From Ashinkailepas kermadecensis (taxonomy: Eukaryota; Arthropoda; Thecostraca; Neolepadidae): a stretch of 64,000 nucleotides of DNA. Shown piece by piece: positions 11,861 to 22,771 of the stretch. Position 1 is the first letter of the stretch, and each line of letters opens with the position of its first letter. The notes beneath the pieces were generated by a model that worked only from the letters and a program-made list of their open reading frames with translations, had not been told where the DNA came from and did not search any database. The position numbers and the translations under genes are program-made. The stretch covers positions 817,501-881,500 of the forward strand of contig JAOTOM010005186.1 of NCBI GenBank assembly GCA_034440615.1, written 5' to 3'.

Positions 11861-13621
11861 CTGGATTACAGTTCACTTGGGTGCGCGACTGTAAGAGTGC
11901 GCTCCAGATTCTGAATAGCAAATATGATATGAATCCACGGGTTGTCAGGTGGCGAGTATATGCAAGTCAGTTTTGCTTTGAGACGAAACACCGCCACATG
12001 CAGCACGTGGATATGATATCCAGAATCCCTGAAGGTGCAGATCAGGACACGGAACAGGATCCCAGTGCCGCAAAGCCTCTCGCTGCAGCGCGCATGGCGC
12101 CGGGAGCGGGGAGGGCGCCGGCCGCAGCAGTGTTTGCACAGGCCACAGCCGTTCAAGAAGGAAAATCGGCAGCGGCAGAAATTATCTCGGCTGGAACGCC
12201 TGTTGCAGGGGCGCCCACAGCGACAGAGAGTTCTGAAGCATGCTATCTAGTAAGAGCAGGAGCAGTTCGTCACACCGTTGCGTAGCGAGGAAATTGTGTG
12301 GTATCAGAAGCATGATAGGACGTGTCCAGCTCTGGTTCACAGGATAAAGCATGGAAAGTGTCCAAATTGTGTTCGCCAGCGTTAAAAAAGGAGGATATTA
12401 CACAATTCTTTATGCAGGACAGTTTGTTTTTCCGTCAAAATAGGGAGGAAAAGGAACCTCGTCGTGTTTGGCCTTTGGTCCGGCGATTCGAGATCATGAG
12501 ACAATCATGACCGTTCAAATCACGGCCACAGCGGGCACGAGAAGCAATATGAGACGCCATCTAGAAGCATATGGTATCCCGGTCTGAGACAGGATTGCAA
12601 TAATTATGTACAGTCATGCCAGCGCTCCGCAGCAAAGAAAAGTGTTGGCAGTCAGGCGCCCCCATTGACCCAGCCGGATCCCATGGGCCCAGGGGAAGTG
12701 CTTGTGATTGACGTGATGCACATGCCTAGGTGTAGAACGTCGGGGAAAACGCTAGTTTTGACATGCGTTGAAAAGTTTACGGTTTTTTGACGCACTACCC
12801 GCTGGAATCTGAAGGTACTAACAGCATTATAGATGCTCTAGATGCTCAGTTTGTAATATATGGGCCTCCACAATACATAGAAACGGACGCCGGCGCGAGT
12901 ATGAAAAGTCGGCGCCTGTTGGAGTTTTGCGCATTCTGGGACATCGAGCTCCAACATGCCATCGGACACCATCATGAAGGGATTGGAATGGCGGAACGGC
13001 GCCACTTGGATATAAAGCGCCGACTTAGGGCGCTATCTGACGGTTATGGTGATGATTGGGAGTGCCAGTTACGTTACATTATTTTTTTTCATTGAACCAG
13101 GAGACTTCATCAGTTCATGGATATTCTCCATACTTGTTGTTCTTTATAAGGAATGTGAATACGCCACTCTCTAATTTAATCGCACAGCATGTACCAAAGT
13201 ATTCATTTGACACTGTACACGAAAGTATGCGATCGATAGTAGATGCATCAAAAACCGCGCAGGAAAACACGAGCCCTACAAGGGAGAAACAAAAACGATC
13301 CTACGATCTGAGGAACCGAGTGATCTCGCCGCCACCTGTATACAAACCTGGAGACAGGATAAGGCTGCGGCATTTCGAGGTCCCACGCGGTGTATCCCCT
13401 AAGATGTGGCCTCCTTGGTCACCGGTACGCGTAGTTGTGCGCTTTTGGACAGCGTAATCTAGATTATGTAGACCCTCGGACAGGTGCGGCCCGGCGTACG
13501 CACATGGAGTTTGTGAAGCGTGTTGTTGATCGCAATGTTTAAGTGTCGTGCGATGCGCATTGTATGTTGTGTATGTGTGTGTATCTTCCGGCTTTACGTT
13601 TCCCATTTCAACGAGAGGAAA

Positions 13622-13770
13622 TGTTACCGAGCCTGTGTCCGCCACTGACCCAGGTGGCGCCCGAGGGCGGGTCAATCAGCTGACTGCGCAACCTGCCCGC
13701 TGGTCGGGAGAAGAATAAACAGTCGGACCCGAGCATCGGTTAGATACGGAGCTACTGCCTTACTGTGACA
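13622..13770 (+). repeat. 3' LTR of the older Gypsy element
   Basis: Starts TGTTACCGAG and ends GTGACA, with TG...CA ends preserved. It lines up with 8071-8223 apart from about a dozen substitutions and a 4-bp deletion. Confidence 0.85.
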
Positions 13771-14330
13771 GCATTTACGTTTATCTGTGGACACTTCGAT
13801 TTACCAGAAAGACATTTTATATCCAGCCAGAGGCACATTAAGCAATGACCATGGCATCCCACTTCGATTAAGGACACTTTAAACTGAGAAGTGCATCTCT
13901 GATATTTATAATCCCCAACATAGCCATAGCCGCCACAACCGTAGCCGCCATAGCCATAGCCGCCATAACCATAACCTGTGGTGTCCATGGGGCATCCTGT
14001 GGCGGTCACGGGGCGTCCTGTCGCTGCCATGAAGCCTCCTGTATAAGCCAGGACGCTTTTCGTGGCTGTTAAATGGCCTCCTGCGGTAGACATGAACCTC
14101 TTGGGGAAGCCACCAGACCTTCTGCATCTGCTATGGGACCTCCTGTAGCGGTAGGGGGCCTCCTGTTCCTCCCTTCCAGGAGACCTGCCGCTGAGAGGAG
14201 GGGCTGTTACCCCATTAGCCACCTCCTGGATGCACTGTTGGATGGAGGCTTCCCCTAATGATCGGTGTTGCAAAAAGCTCATTATGTCCATGCATCGTAA
14301 TAAATCTGACACTCCTAGAAGTTGACTCAT
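13752..14330 (-). other. Open frame with Gly-Tyr repeats, doubtful gene
   Basis: This 192-codon minus-strand frame runs from MSQLLGVSDLLRCM to a Gly/Tyr repeat (GYGYGGYGYGGYGCGGYGY, near 13915-13975), then a Cys-containing tail that overlaps the 3' LTR. Gly-Tyr repeats occur in structural and cuticle-like proteins. However, the repeat is also a simple 12-bp tandem repeat in DNA, and the frame ends inside the LTR. There are no clear splice sites or signal peptide. It lies in an intron of the plus-strand gene. I regard it as unproven. Confidence 0.2.
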
Positions 14331-14606
14331 ATAATTTTACGAGCGTTTCCAAATGTTTAGGGGTCATTTGAAGGAGGTCTTGAATATCGCATATGTATGA
14401 GAACACCACTATTTTTATTTATGCTACACCCGCAAAGTAAAAGTACCATATACGGTTCACCACCCTTGCAGCGACTCATCATCAAGCACAGACTTAACTG
14501 TAAGAAAACGAGTGCCTGCTTGTGCTTCTCTGGAGTGCCAAGTGGCGAGGTTAACGCTGACAACTGCACCAGAGGATTTCAGCTCATGGCCCATTCGTTT
14601 TGACAG

Positions 14607-17056
14607 ACTCGCAAACCGAACCGACCGACGAGAAAGCTGCCGACGCCGACGGAGCGCCAGCAGAAGAGCAGGCAGACGAAGGGCTGCCGCGCTCCTCCAG
14701 TGAAGAGCAGCTGGCAGACGATACAGATCTCCGCGACTCGACCAAAGACGGCGCGGACGCCGAAGATCTGCACGACGAAGACCAACAAGTAGAACAGCGG
14801 GACCCCGTGGGGGCAGGCACGGAGCCTGAAGAGGGTAGGACGCAGGGTGGGCCCAGCAGTGTCAGCGTTCGTGCCAGTGCTGACGCCGTGGCTCGTGCCA
14901 GTGCCTCCTCTCTGGGCCGTGCCAGTGCTGACGCCGTGACTCGTGCCAATGCCTCTTCTCTGGGCCGTGTCAGTGCAGACGCCGTGACTCGTGCCAATGC
15001 CTCTTCTCTGGGCCGTGCCAGTGCTGACGCCGTGGCTCGTGCCAGTGCCTCCTCTCTGGGCCGTGCCAGTGCTGACGCCGTGGCTCGTGCCAGTGCTGAC
15101 GCCGTGGCTCGTGCCAGTGCCTCCTCTCTGGGCCGTGCCAGTGCTGACGCCGTGGCTCGTGCCAGTGCTGACGCCGTGGCTCGTGCCAGTGCTGACGCCG
15201 TGGCTCGTGCCAGTGCCTCCTCTCTGGGCCGTGCCAGTGCCTCTTCGCAGGACCGTACGGGCGCTTCTGGCACCGCTGGTCGCGTGACCTCCGCCGCCAC
15301 GGGTCGAGTCAGTGCGGAGAGCGTGCGACGCACCAGCTCCTCGGCAGCGAAGCGTGACCACGAACGACACGATGGCGAAGCAGGCGCCGAAGCGCCGGCC
15401 GCCTCCAACGGCGACGTACAGGCGGGCATCCCGGCCATCGTCATGGAGAATTCGGCCATGGCAGATGAGACTCCAGGGGCAACTGACGAAACTTCGGGCA
15501 CAGCCGATGATCACACGGGCACAGCCGATGACCACACGGGCACAGCCGATGACCACACGGGCACAGCCGATGAGAGTTCAGGAATGACCAGCTTGACTGG
15601 AACCAGCTCAGACGCGGCCCAGCGCGTGCCAGGCGCTCCCGGAGAGCCGCTGCAGCAGGGGGCGACGCTCACGGTGGACGGCGAGAACGCGTTCGCCTGG
15701 CTGCGCAGCATGTCCATCCAAATGGACCGGACGGGCATCACCGAGCAGCTGCAGCAGAAGTACGGCGATATCACGCCCAGCGTGGTCTACGACAACCCGG
15801 CGGACCAGCCCCGCTACTCCCCCGCCAAGACGGCGTCGGGTCAGGTTAGGCCAGCAGATGAGGACGTGGTGCCCACCACCCGACAGTCGGCCACACAGAC
15901 GGCGGTGGCCGGGCCGCGGTCGCCTGAGGAGGTCGACCTGACACCGCAGCGACCGGCCAACTCCGGCGCAGCCGGGTACGACGACGGGGGACACGGAGAG
16001 CTGGGCGGCAGCTACGAGCACTTGCGCGACCGTGGTGGGTACGGCAGTGGTTGGGACGACGGTGGGTATACTGATGACCGAGGTGGACATAGGGACGACA
16101 GGGGATACAGAGGAGGCCGAGGCGAGTACAGCGACTACCGGGCCGATCGCGGCGACAGGGACTGCCCGTACGACAGGGGCTACAGGGACGATCGCCAGGA
16201 CAGGGGCTACCGCGGCGGGCGCGGCGGCGCCGACCCTCGCGACGACAGGAGCCGCAGCAGGGGCGGTAGGGGCGACAGGGGCGCGGACGCCGATCAGGGT
16301 TACTGTCAGTTGCCTTGCGGCTCGTGCAGATGCTGCCTGGCGATGCGGCGGGCGGTGTCGGGCATGGTCGGCGACCGGGAGGGCAGCGTCTCGTGCCAGT
16401 CAAGATCGGACCACAGCTGTGTCGCCTCGTGCGCCTCCGTCGACGACCCGTTCGAGATGGTGTCGTCAATGACGGCCAGCACGGGCACGTCGCCGTCGTG
16501 CGACGTCGAGCCGGAGCCGAGGGCGCGCGGCCCGCGCCGCTGGCTGCAGCGCGTCGCCGACGACTTGGTGCGCAGCCCGTGGGTGCGCCAGCTGGAGGTC
16601 AGAAGCAGCCTGATCGAGCCGGGCCGGGTGCGCGGCCAGGTGACGCGCGTCCTGCCGTGTTCGCCGCCGCCGCCGCGCACCTCGCCGGCCGACAACAGAC
16701 GCCAGGAGCGCCAGCTGGACTCGGCACGCGGTGGCGGCGGCGGCGGCGGCGGTGGCGGCGGGCGGTGCGGCGATGGCGGCGGGCGGCGCGGCGCGCGCCG
16801 GGCCGGTGACAAGCCGAGCACGCCGCGGCCGGCCACCGCTCGCCAGAAGAAGCCGGCGCTGAGTCCGCTGCGCATGAGCACGCGACTGCTGGACGGCCGC
16901 GAGATCGGCAGGGATGTGCCGTGCACGCCTTTGAACCCGACACGCCAGTTCATCGACACGTACCTGGACAGGACGGCTACCAAGCGGTCCGGCAAGCGAT
17001 GCAAGCGACTCAAGACCAAGAGGCTCATCACCATCAGCACCAACTTGAAGAGTTAA
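14607..17056 (+). CDS. Long terminal exon: acidic, octapeptide-repeat, RG-rich, basic tail
   Basis: The acceptor TTCGTTTTGACAG ends at 14606. The frame then runs about 816 codons to TAA at 17054-17056. Its AC start completes a codon with the G left by the exon ending at 7577. In order: an acidic Ala/Glu-rich start; Ala/Ser octapeptides RASADAVA and RASASSLG (14862-15243); four GTADDHT-like heptads (about 15495-15570); a more ordered part near 15680-15800 (AFAWLRSMSIQMDR, LQQKYGDITPSVVYDN); an RG/RGG-rich and DR-rich region (about 16000-16290) of the type that binds RNA; a Cys-containing part; a poly-Gly run; and a basic end (KRSGKRCKRLKTKR), a possible nuclear localisation signal. With the SAP-like first exon this suggests a nuclear nucleic-acid-binding protein. 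Family not recognised. A poly(A) signal AATAAA lies at 17464. Confidence 0.75.
14862..15243 (+). repeat. Coding 24-bp repeat (octapeptides) in the terminal exon
   Basis: Sixteen or so 24-bp units alternate between two types, encoding RASADAVA/T and RASASSLG (some with N for S). The unit length keeps the frame. Third-base identity among copies is high, so the array has expanded recently by whole codon blocks. Confidence 0.85.
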
Positions 17057-17687
17057 AGCTTCAGCACGAGCGTCCAATTTTTTTTGTGGAAGACGACAGA
17101 ATGTATTAATTGGGACGGACATGGCCGAATTCTATCATGCGTAATCTCAGCTTAGTATTCCAAGGCCAACTGCAGGACTTGTTGGTGAATATAGCTGAAT
17201 TTCCAAGCGGAAGGTGATCAACCATCACAAGAAGCAGGACTATTTGACTGTAATTATTCAAGCACACAATGCTTTATCGCGCGGATTGCATTACCCTGCA
17301 GCCAACAAAATGGCATTTCATTCTCAATCACGAAGAAGTAAAATACTATCGTCCTCCTTTGCTATATGGAGCATTTTTAGGCTGTGCGTTTATTATAGCA
17401 TAGACTACGAACTAGGAATCTGCGAAACTACGAACATAGTTACGAACCAACGAATAAGAATACAATAAACCAAACATGCATGACAGCCGGTATTGAACGT
17501 GACATATGGTTCGCGTATGACAGGAACGGTATCATGGTATGCAATATTTCATGTTGTTTGACCCAGGACATATCATTACCATGCCATTTCCGATTTCATT
17601 GTACTTGCAGTCTTTTATTTGCAAGTATTGATATCAGATTGTTGAATAGTTATATATTGTGATGCAGTTTGCATCTATCACTACGTA
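17057..17687. other. Probable 3' UTR and downstream spacer
   Basis: AT-rich sequence follows the TAA at 17056. AATAAA at 17464-17469 (in TACAATAAACC) is a candidate poly(A) signal. No coding feature is supported. Confidence 0.45.
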
Positions 17688-18335
17688 GCGGTCGTGTATT
17701 TCGCTGTCATTTCAACCCGCTAGTCACTGGCTTAGTCGCTAGTCACCCGCTCGTCACTGGTATTTTCTCGCACACTAGTCCCTGGCGTATTCTCATACAC
17801 CGGTCACTTGCGTATTCTCACACACCGGTCACTGGCGTATTCCCATACACCAGTCATTGGCGTATTCTCTCACACACCGGTCACTGGCGTATTCTCATAC
17901 ACCAGTCACTGGCGTATTCTTTCATACACCAGTCACTGGCGTATTCTTTCATACACCAGTCACTGGCGTATTCTTTCATACACCAGTCACTGGCGTATTC
18001 TCATACACCAGTCCCTGGCGTATTCTCTCACACACCGGTCACTGGCCTATTCTCATACACCAGTCACTGGCGTATTTCTCCTGGGTTTTTACACCAGTAC
18101 TGGGTTTTCATACACCAGTCACTGGCGTATTCTCATACACCAGTCCCTGGCGTATTCTCTCACACACCGGTCACTGGCCTATTCTCATACACCAGTCACT
18201 GGCGTATTCTTTCACACACCAGTCACTGGCGTATTCTCATACACTAGTCCCTGGCGTATTCTCATATACTAGTCCCTGGCGTATTCTTTCACACACCAGT
18301 CACTGTCGTATTCGCTCATGCGCCAGTCACCGGGG
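17688..18335. repeat. 25-27-bp minisatellite, ~25 copies
   Basis: The unit is CAGTCACTGGCGTATTCTCATACAC with a two-base TT insertion in some copies and CCCTGG/CACTGG, CACCGG/CACCAG variants. It begins with degenerate short copies near 17720 and ends near 18335. The array leaves all three plus frames open for about 190 codons; these frames are not genes. Confidence 0.95.
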
Positions 18336-21214
18336 AGGGCTTTTGGCACCGCATTTATCCGGCTCCAGTGGACAGTTCGAAATGAAACCGAATGGGATGA
18401 ATAATCAAACGCAATTCATCGTATCAGGGTTATATTTTTCATCTCGAGGCCAGCCCTTGCGCCATATTTGTGAATGACAATCTGAAGGATGTTACTACCT
18501 GGTGCGTCAGGGATTGACTCGGATCCCGCGAAGTTTGGCATTCTGCTAATCTAATTTGCCATTCCATCTATTCAATTTCAAAATTATCGAATCCTGGTCC
18601 CTCCCCTTCGAATTCGTGACATATAAGTAAGCCCCACCGGGCAATATTCTAAAGCTTAACCCTGTGAGGCTGTGACATTGACTGAACAGAATTGGACATA
18701 ATTGGCTCACAAGAATCAGCAGCGACCACCAGCAGCCCCAGATAACCGTGTCACTCCTACGTGCATGCACCGATCGCCCAACGAACATGCTAGACGAGGC
18801 TCTGAAATATCCAGTTCTGATACACTCAGCCCTGGCTCCGTTTGGCTCGACACAGGTGACCTGTCGAGCCTGTCACCAGGTGGCGCTGCTAAAGGTGGCG
18901 CTGCTAACGCAGCCACAGCGAGTGTCGTCCACCTCCGGCTAGATGGCGCTGCCAGTCTTTACCGCCGTGTGCTGTTGGTGTATTGTTGTTAGGTGTACAG
19001 ATGTCATCGGACCTCGGCACAGACGGCCACCGCGCGTCAGTTTGAACCCTGCTGTGCTAATTATCGCAGCCTATGTCTCGCAACAACCGCCCGCAACCGG
19101 TGGTGTAAAATTCCGGATGGGTAAGTAAGTTCGGCTGGTGATGTATCTGCACCGAACGAACGGGGTCCACACTCGGCAGTGCCACCTGCAGTGGGAAAAC
19201 CGATGTGTGCCCGATATAAAAACAAATTATTTCGGCGTCACAACGGCGCAGTGTGGATGTGGAATTTATGAAGGATCTCCAGTAAAAACGACCCTTCAGA
19301 CTCCAGTGTGAAAAATAGCAGAACAACAAGAGGAATGTATTATGAATTCGTGCTCGTCTGGACACATAATTCGCGCACGTAACACTAGCACATGCACATT
19401 TCCCACAGACTGGGACAAAATGGATTTGAGTGCCGATGAGCACAAAACTACCTGACTGCAACACTAATTAATCCATGAAAACAAGATAATAACCAATGGG
19501 TAGTACATCTAAGAAGGACAGAAACATTGGAGTGAAGGTACGACGTACCTTTCTGAAATGAAGAAAAAAAAACGTCCTTTATAGCGCTGATTGCAATGGC
19601 GTACCCTGAAACAAGGCCTACCTCCCTTTACTCCAGATTTCCCATGGATACTGAATACCATCGCGATAACACTTGTGATGCTACCATAACCGCCACCGTA
19701 CCATAACCGTACACGTCTTGTAAGACGTGCTAATTACCCCGTCTTATAGGGCGGGGTATGAACAGGGGATGCCCTTGTGAATTGTTGACTTCAAGACAGG
19801 GACATGACCTTACCACCACCAGCAGTATAATATGGTCCACACACGACAAATACATTGCTTCACACTTACCGCACACCCAGCGTTCATAAATCGCACAGCG
19901 CGACAGACAAGCACAAAACATAGTCGGAAGGAGCAAACTATGAAACATAGTCGAGACATGTGATGGACTATAGTGAACGTAAGCCGGGACTTGACGTCCC
20001 AAGATGACCGATCGAAGATAAGCCTTGTTCCCAATCAGGTCGCCTGGCCCGGGACCTTGGACTTGTAGCTGCGAGGTGGTCCTTACACCCGACTATTATC
20101 TTTAATCCACGGCAGAAACTCTGCGAACGCCAGAGCACAATCATCACATCACGTGCAATTGTCGAAATAGGTGAGTACAACATGGCTAGACAGTGTTGTC
20201 GTGTCGCAGGTCAGGTCAGGTCATGTCGTGTCGGACCTTGGACGGCGGACGCCATCCCAGCTGAGGCCAGCAACCTCCCGGTGAGGTCCGCAGCCATCCC
20301 GGGCATATGGACGAATTTTCTTCTATCATATCGATGGTTTCCTTTTTGTTTGTTCCTAGGAATCTGCTCGGAACCACTTTCTATCTCGTCTTTTGATACC
20401 GGACAGTTTCAGTTAGCCGTTCCCTGTTGCTCTCTTCGCCAGGACGTGTGGTCGTGTCGGGACACACTGCCTTGGTTGTAATTGACTTCAGAATAACCTT
20501 GGAACTGCCAGGTGGTTGCTCGCAGCAGAACGTGTCATGCGGGTTAGCCTGCCAGCGCAGTTTCTGGTGAGACTTATCTCGAGAAAGCGGAGGATATCCG
20601 ACAGGACATGATATCACCCAAGGTGTTACGCTTGTTGTGGTTTCAACCCAAAAGGTCGGCGGACTCAATTGCGCGGTGGAGTGCTGCGGCAAACATCGGC
20701 TCTTACACGGATACGTGGATGATTAGACGAAGGTCATCTGAATGATGCTGGTAGTATATATATATATATATATATATACATCAGAAAGAACTCCAAGAAA
20801 TTGCTTAATAAGTGATAAGTGATAAGAACATCATAAGAGCGAGGTTTGCAGCTGGGGTCGGATAGCCTTCGTTGAGCGCCGGCAGCTGTGACGCATCCGA
20901 TGTGGTTCGTGGTCAACCGGCTGAGTTATCAATATTGCACCCACACACCATTAAGTCATACAACGGAGATGCTGCAATGCATATGGAGGACATCAAGAAA
21001 ATGTACTTTCATGCATGTATGCATGAGGTTGAGAAGACTACACTAACAGGTCCCTACACTAACAAGCTCATGGCTTCCTGGTGTATTGAAGTTTATGCGT
21101 TATGCGACGTCTATTGGTCTATGGTGGGGCATACATTCACCAGTGTCCCACCACTTGAGGCGTGAAACCCAGCGCCGGGTGCCGCTCGAGTTCCGAGCCG
21201 GAGGAGGTACGTAC
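18336..21214. other. No gene recognised
   Basis: Contains a (TA)n microsatellite at about 20755-20777 and short TCAGG repeats near 20207-20222. The C-terminal exon of the minus-strand protease should lie to the left of 21215, but I could not find a YLxWI-type end here. Confidence 0.4.
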
Positions 21215-21341
21215 CCGACACACGAGTGTACACCCCCGGGTACTCGGGGTGGGCACAGTCCTCTCCGAAGCTCACCACTCCGACCAGCGTGTGGATGGAG
21301 GTTGTGGGGTCATAGAAGATCATCGGTCCGCCACTGTCACC
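21215..21341 (-). CDS. Trypsin-like serine protease, catalytic-Ser exon
   Basis: On the minus strand the acceptor TGTCCGCAG precedes GGTGACAGTGGC (from 21341), which encodes GDSGGP with the catalytic Ser. Further on are [23 protein letters not shown]. In chymotrypsin numbering this gives Gly216 and Gly226. Together with Asp189 (in KDSCQ at the end of the previous exon) these define trypsin-type specificity for Arg or Lys. The donor GTACGT begins at 21214. The final exon with the usual C-terminal YLxWI helix was not found. The previous exon ends in phase 0, and this exon starts in phase 0. Confidence 0.85.
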
Positions 21342-21344
21342 CTG

Positions 21345-21532
21345 CGGACATAACGAGAATTACCCCCGTGAATATTGATACCGCGAACACTACCCCCGTG
21401 GACACCGCGAACATTACCCCTGTGAGTGTGAACACCGCGAACACTACCCCCGTGGACACCGCGAACATTACCCATATGAGTGTGAACACCGCGAACACTA
21501 CCCCCGTGGACACCGCTAGCGCAACTCACCAC
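21345..21532. repeat. 24-30-bp composite tandem repeat
   Basis: CCGCGAACACTACCCCCGTG-type units alternate with GTGAGTGTGAACA segments. About six copies are present in the last known intron of the protease gene. Confidence 0.75.
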
Positions 21533-21544
21533 CGTGTGTAGACG

Positions 21545-21725
<181 letters not shown>

Positions 21726-21949
21726 CAGATAGCGTTCTTCCCTGGTTCGTTATGTAGCAGGAGTCTTCCTCTCCTCCCTTGTCCGTATCATCCCCACCAT
21801 TATCTCCTTCCTCGACTCTTCACCTGACAGAGCAGTTCACCTGACAGGCCCTCCTCTCCCCGCCTTCATATCCTCCTCGCTTCCTCATCTGATAGAAATT
21901 TCCCCTCGTCCCTTCCCTCTCCCGCCATTGTCAACTCCCTGGCTCCTCA

Positions 21950-22092
21950 CCTGACGAGAGTCCTGCCCTCCTCCCTCGGCTTCTCACCGACAGGAGTCCT
22001 GCCCTCCCCTCGGTTCCTCGCCTGACAGGAGTCCTGCCCTCCTCCCTCGGCTTCTCACCGACAGGAGTCCTGCCCTCCCCTCGGTTCCTCAC
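21950..22092. repeat. Tandem copies of the protease exon-4 splice donor
   Basis: On the minus strand the exon ends GACTCCTGTCAG|GTGAGGAACC. The motif GGACTCCTGTC followed by RGGYGAG or GGTGAG then recurs about four times at roughly 33-36-bp spacing inside the intron, with GGAGGGCA linkers. Each copy carries exon-end bases plus a donor-like GTGAG or a decayed GCGAG. The array has therefore grown from the exon-intron junction. Confidence 0.8.
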
Positions 22093-22405
22093 CTGACAGG
22101 AGTCCTTCCCTCCGACTTTGAGCAGGCCAGCGCAGATCATGTTGGCCGTGATCTGGCCGTAGGCGGTGTTGCGGTAGGCGGTGTTGCAGTCGGCGTTCGA
22201 CACCACGGGCACCTCCACTTGCTGCACGGCTGACGGCCGCGAGCCCTCGTACTGTGTCTTGCCCCAGCCAGCCAGCCGGACGGTGCGATTGGCGTAGCAG
22301 GCGTCGTCGCCGCCGCCGCCGCCGCCGCAGGCCTCAGCCGGCAGACAAATAGGCCGCACACGGCCGTCCCAGCTGGCGAACAGGTCACCGAGCGACCCGC
22401 TCATC
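22093..22405 (-). CDS. Trypsin-like serine protease, exon with VRPICLP to KDSCQ
   Basis: The acceptor GACGTTGCAG ends at 22406 and the donor CAG|GTGAGG begins at 22092. The exon is 313 bp, taking two bases from the previous exon and leaving in phase 0. It encodes MSGSLGDLF, the S1A landmark VRPICLP, a poly-Gly insert (GGGGGGDDAC), the landmark LAGWGKTQYEG, then SNADCNTAY, ITANMICAG and GGKDSC ending in Gln. The Asp of KDSC is position 189, which places Arg/Lys specificity in the S1 pocket. The poly-Gly loop is encoded by a GCC-type triplet run (22309-22327) and is unusual for this family. The next exon carries GDSGGP. Confidence 0.9.
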
Positions 22406-22771
22406 CTGCAACGTCCAGTGGCGTCGGCACTGGTGCATGGTAATCGTGTAGCAATCCACACTTTGGCTGGCAGAATGCACGGTTGGTCCCAATCTGGAAT
22501 ACCGCATTACTCCATGGGTGTCCATCGCGGATTTCCCCCCCCCCCCCGACTGTTCTGACAGGACTAAATGTCTTGTCGACCGATGCCTATATTGTAACGA
22601 AGTTAGTTCTGGCCGCCTCGTTGGGACGCATTTAGCCCCCACGTGAGCCGACCCGATCGGTTCCGCCGGAAGCCAGCCTGGCGGCTCGGACGGCGGGCCG
22701 GCCGACACCCGCAGATGGGGTCGGCCGGTGCAGTCGACGCCCTTGGTCTGCGACGCAGTGGTCACCTGACT

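Larger units (their letters stand above)
9330..13457 (+). pseudogene. pol remnant: protease, RT, RNase H, integrase
   Basis: The protease active site is seen as LLDTGS (DTGS at 9400-9411), followed at once by a TAA. RT pieces include KFRIVQDMREINKSLLPK (10390-10445) and, after the SINE, the MPMGC and YADD motifs (catalytic YADD near 10878-10889). RNase H is represented by LYTDSS near 11306 and, beyond a disrupted stretch at about 11455-11860, by the segment from 11857. Integrase shows VLVIDVMHMP (first Asp), ETDAGAS (second Asp) and AERRHLD (Glu), then a C-terminal module with KPGDRIRLRHF. Stops and frameshifts separate these blocks, so no full polyprotein is encoded. Confidence 0.85.
8071..13770 (+). 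mobile_element. Decayed Ty3/Gypsy LTR retrotransposon, ~5.7 kb
   Basis: Two direct repeats of about 150 bp (8071-8223 and 13622-13770) flank gag, protease, reverse transcriptase, RNase H and integrase remnants in the normal Gypsy order, all on the plus strand. Flanking bases GCATC (8066-8070) and GCATT (13771-13775) look like a 5-bp target duplication with one change. The LTRs differ at roughly one base in ten plus a 4-bp indel, so the insertion is old. The coding region is broken by frameshifts, stops, a SINE and a low-complexity insertion. It lies in the intron between the exons at 7334 and 14607, in the same direction as the host gene. Confidence 0.9.

Noticed and set aside
14579..15556. 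Two minus-strand frames of 305 and 325 codons opposite the RG-protein exon
   Set aside because: Mirror images of the GC-rich 24-bp coding repeat. The plus frame runs further, has a fitting splice acceptor and continues into non-repetitive protein.
17669..18477. Three plus frames of 154-206 codons with SHWRIL or TPVTGVF repeats
   Set aside because: Phases of the 25-27-bp minisatellite.
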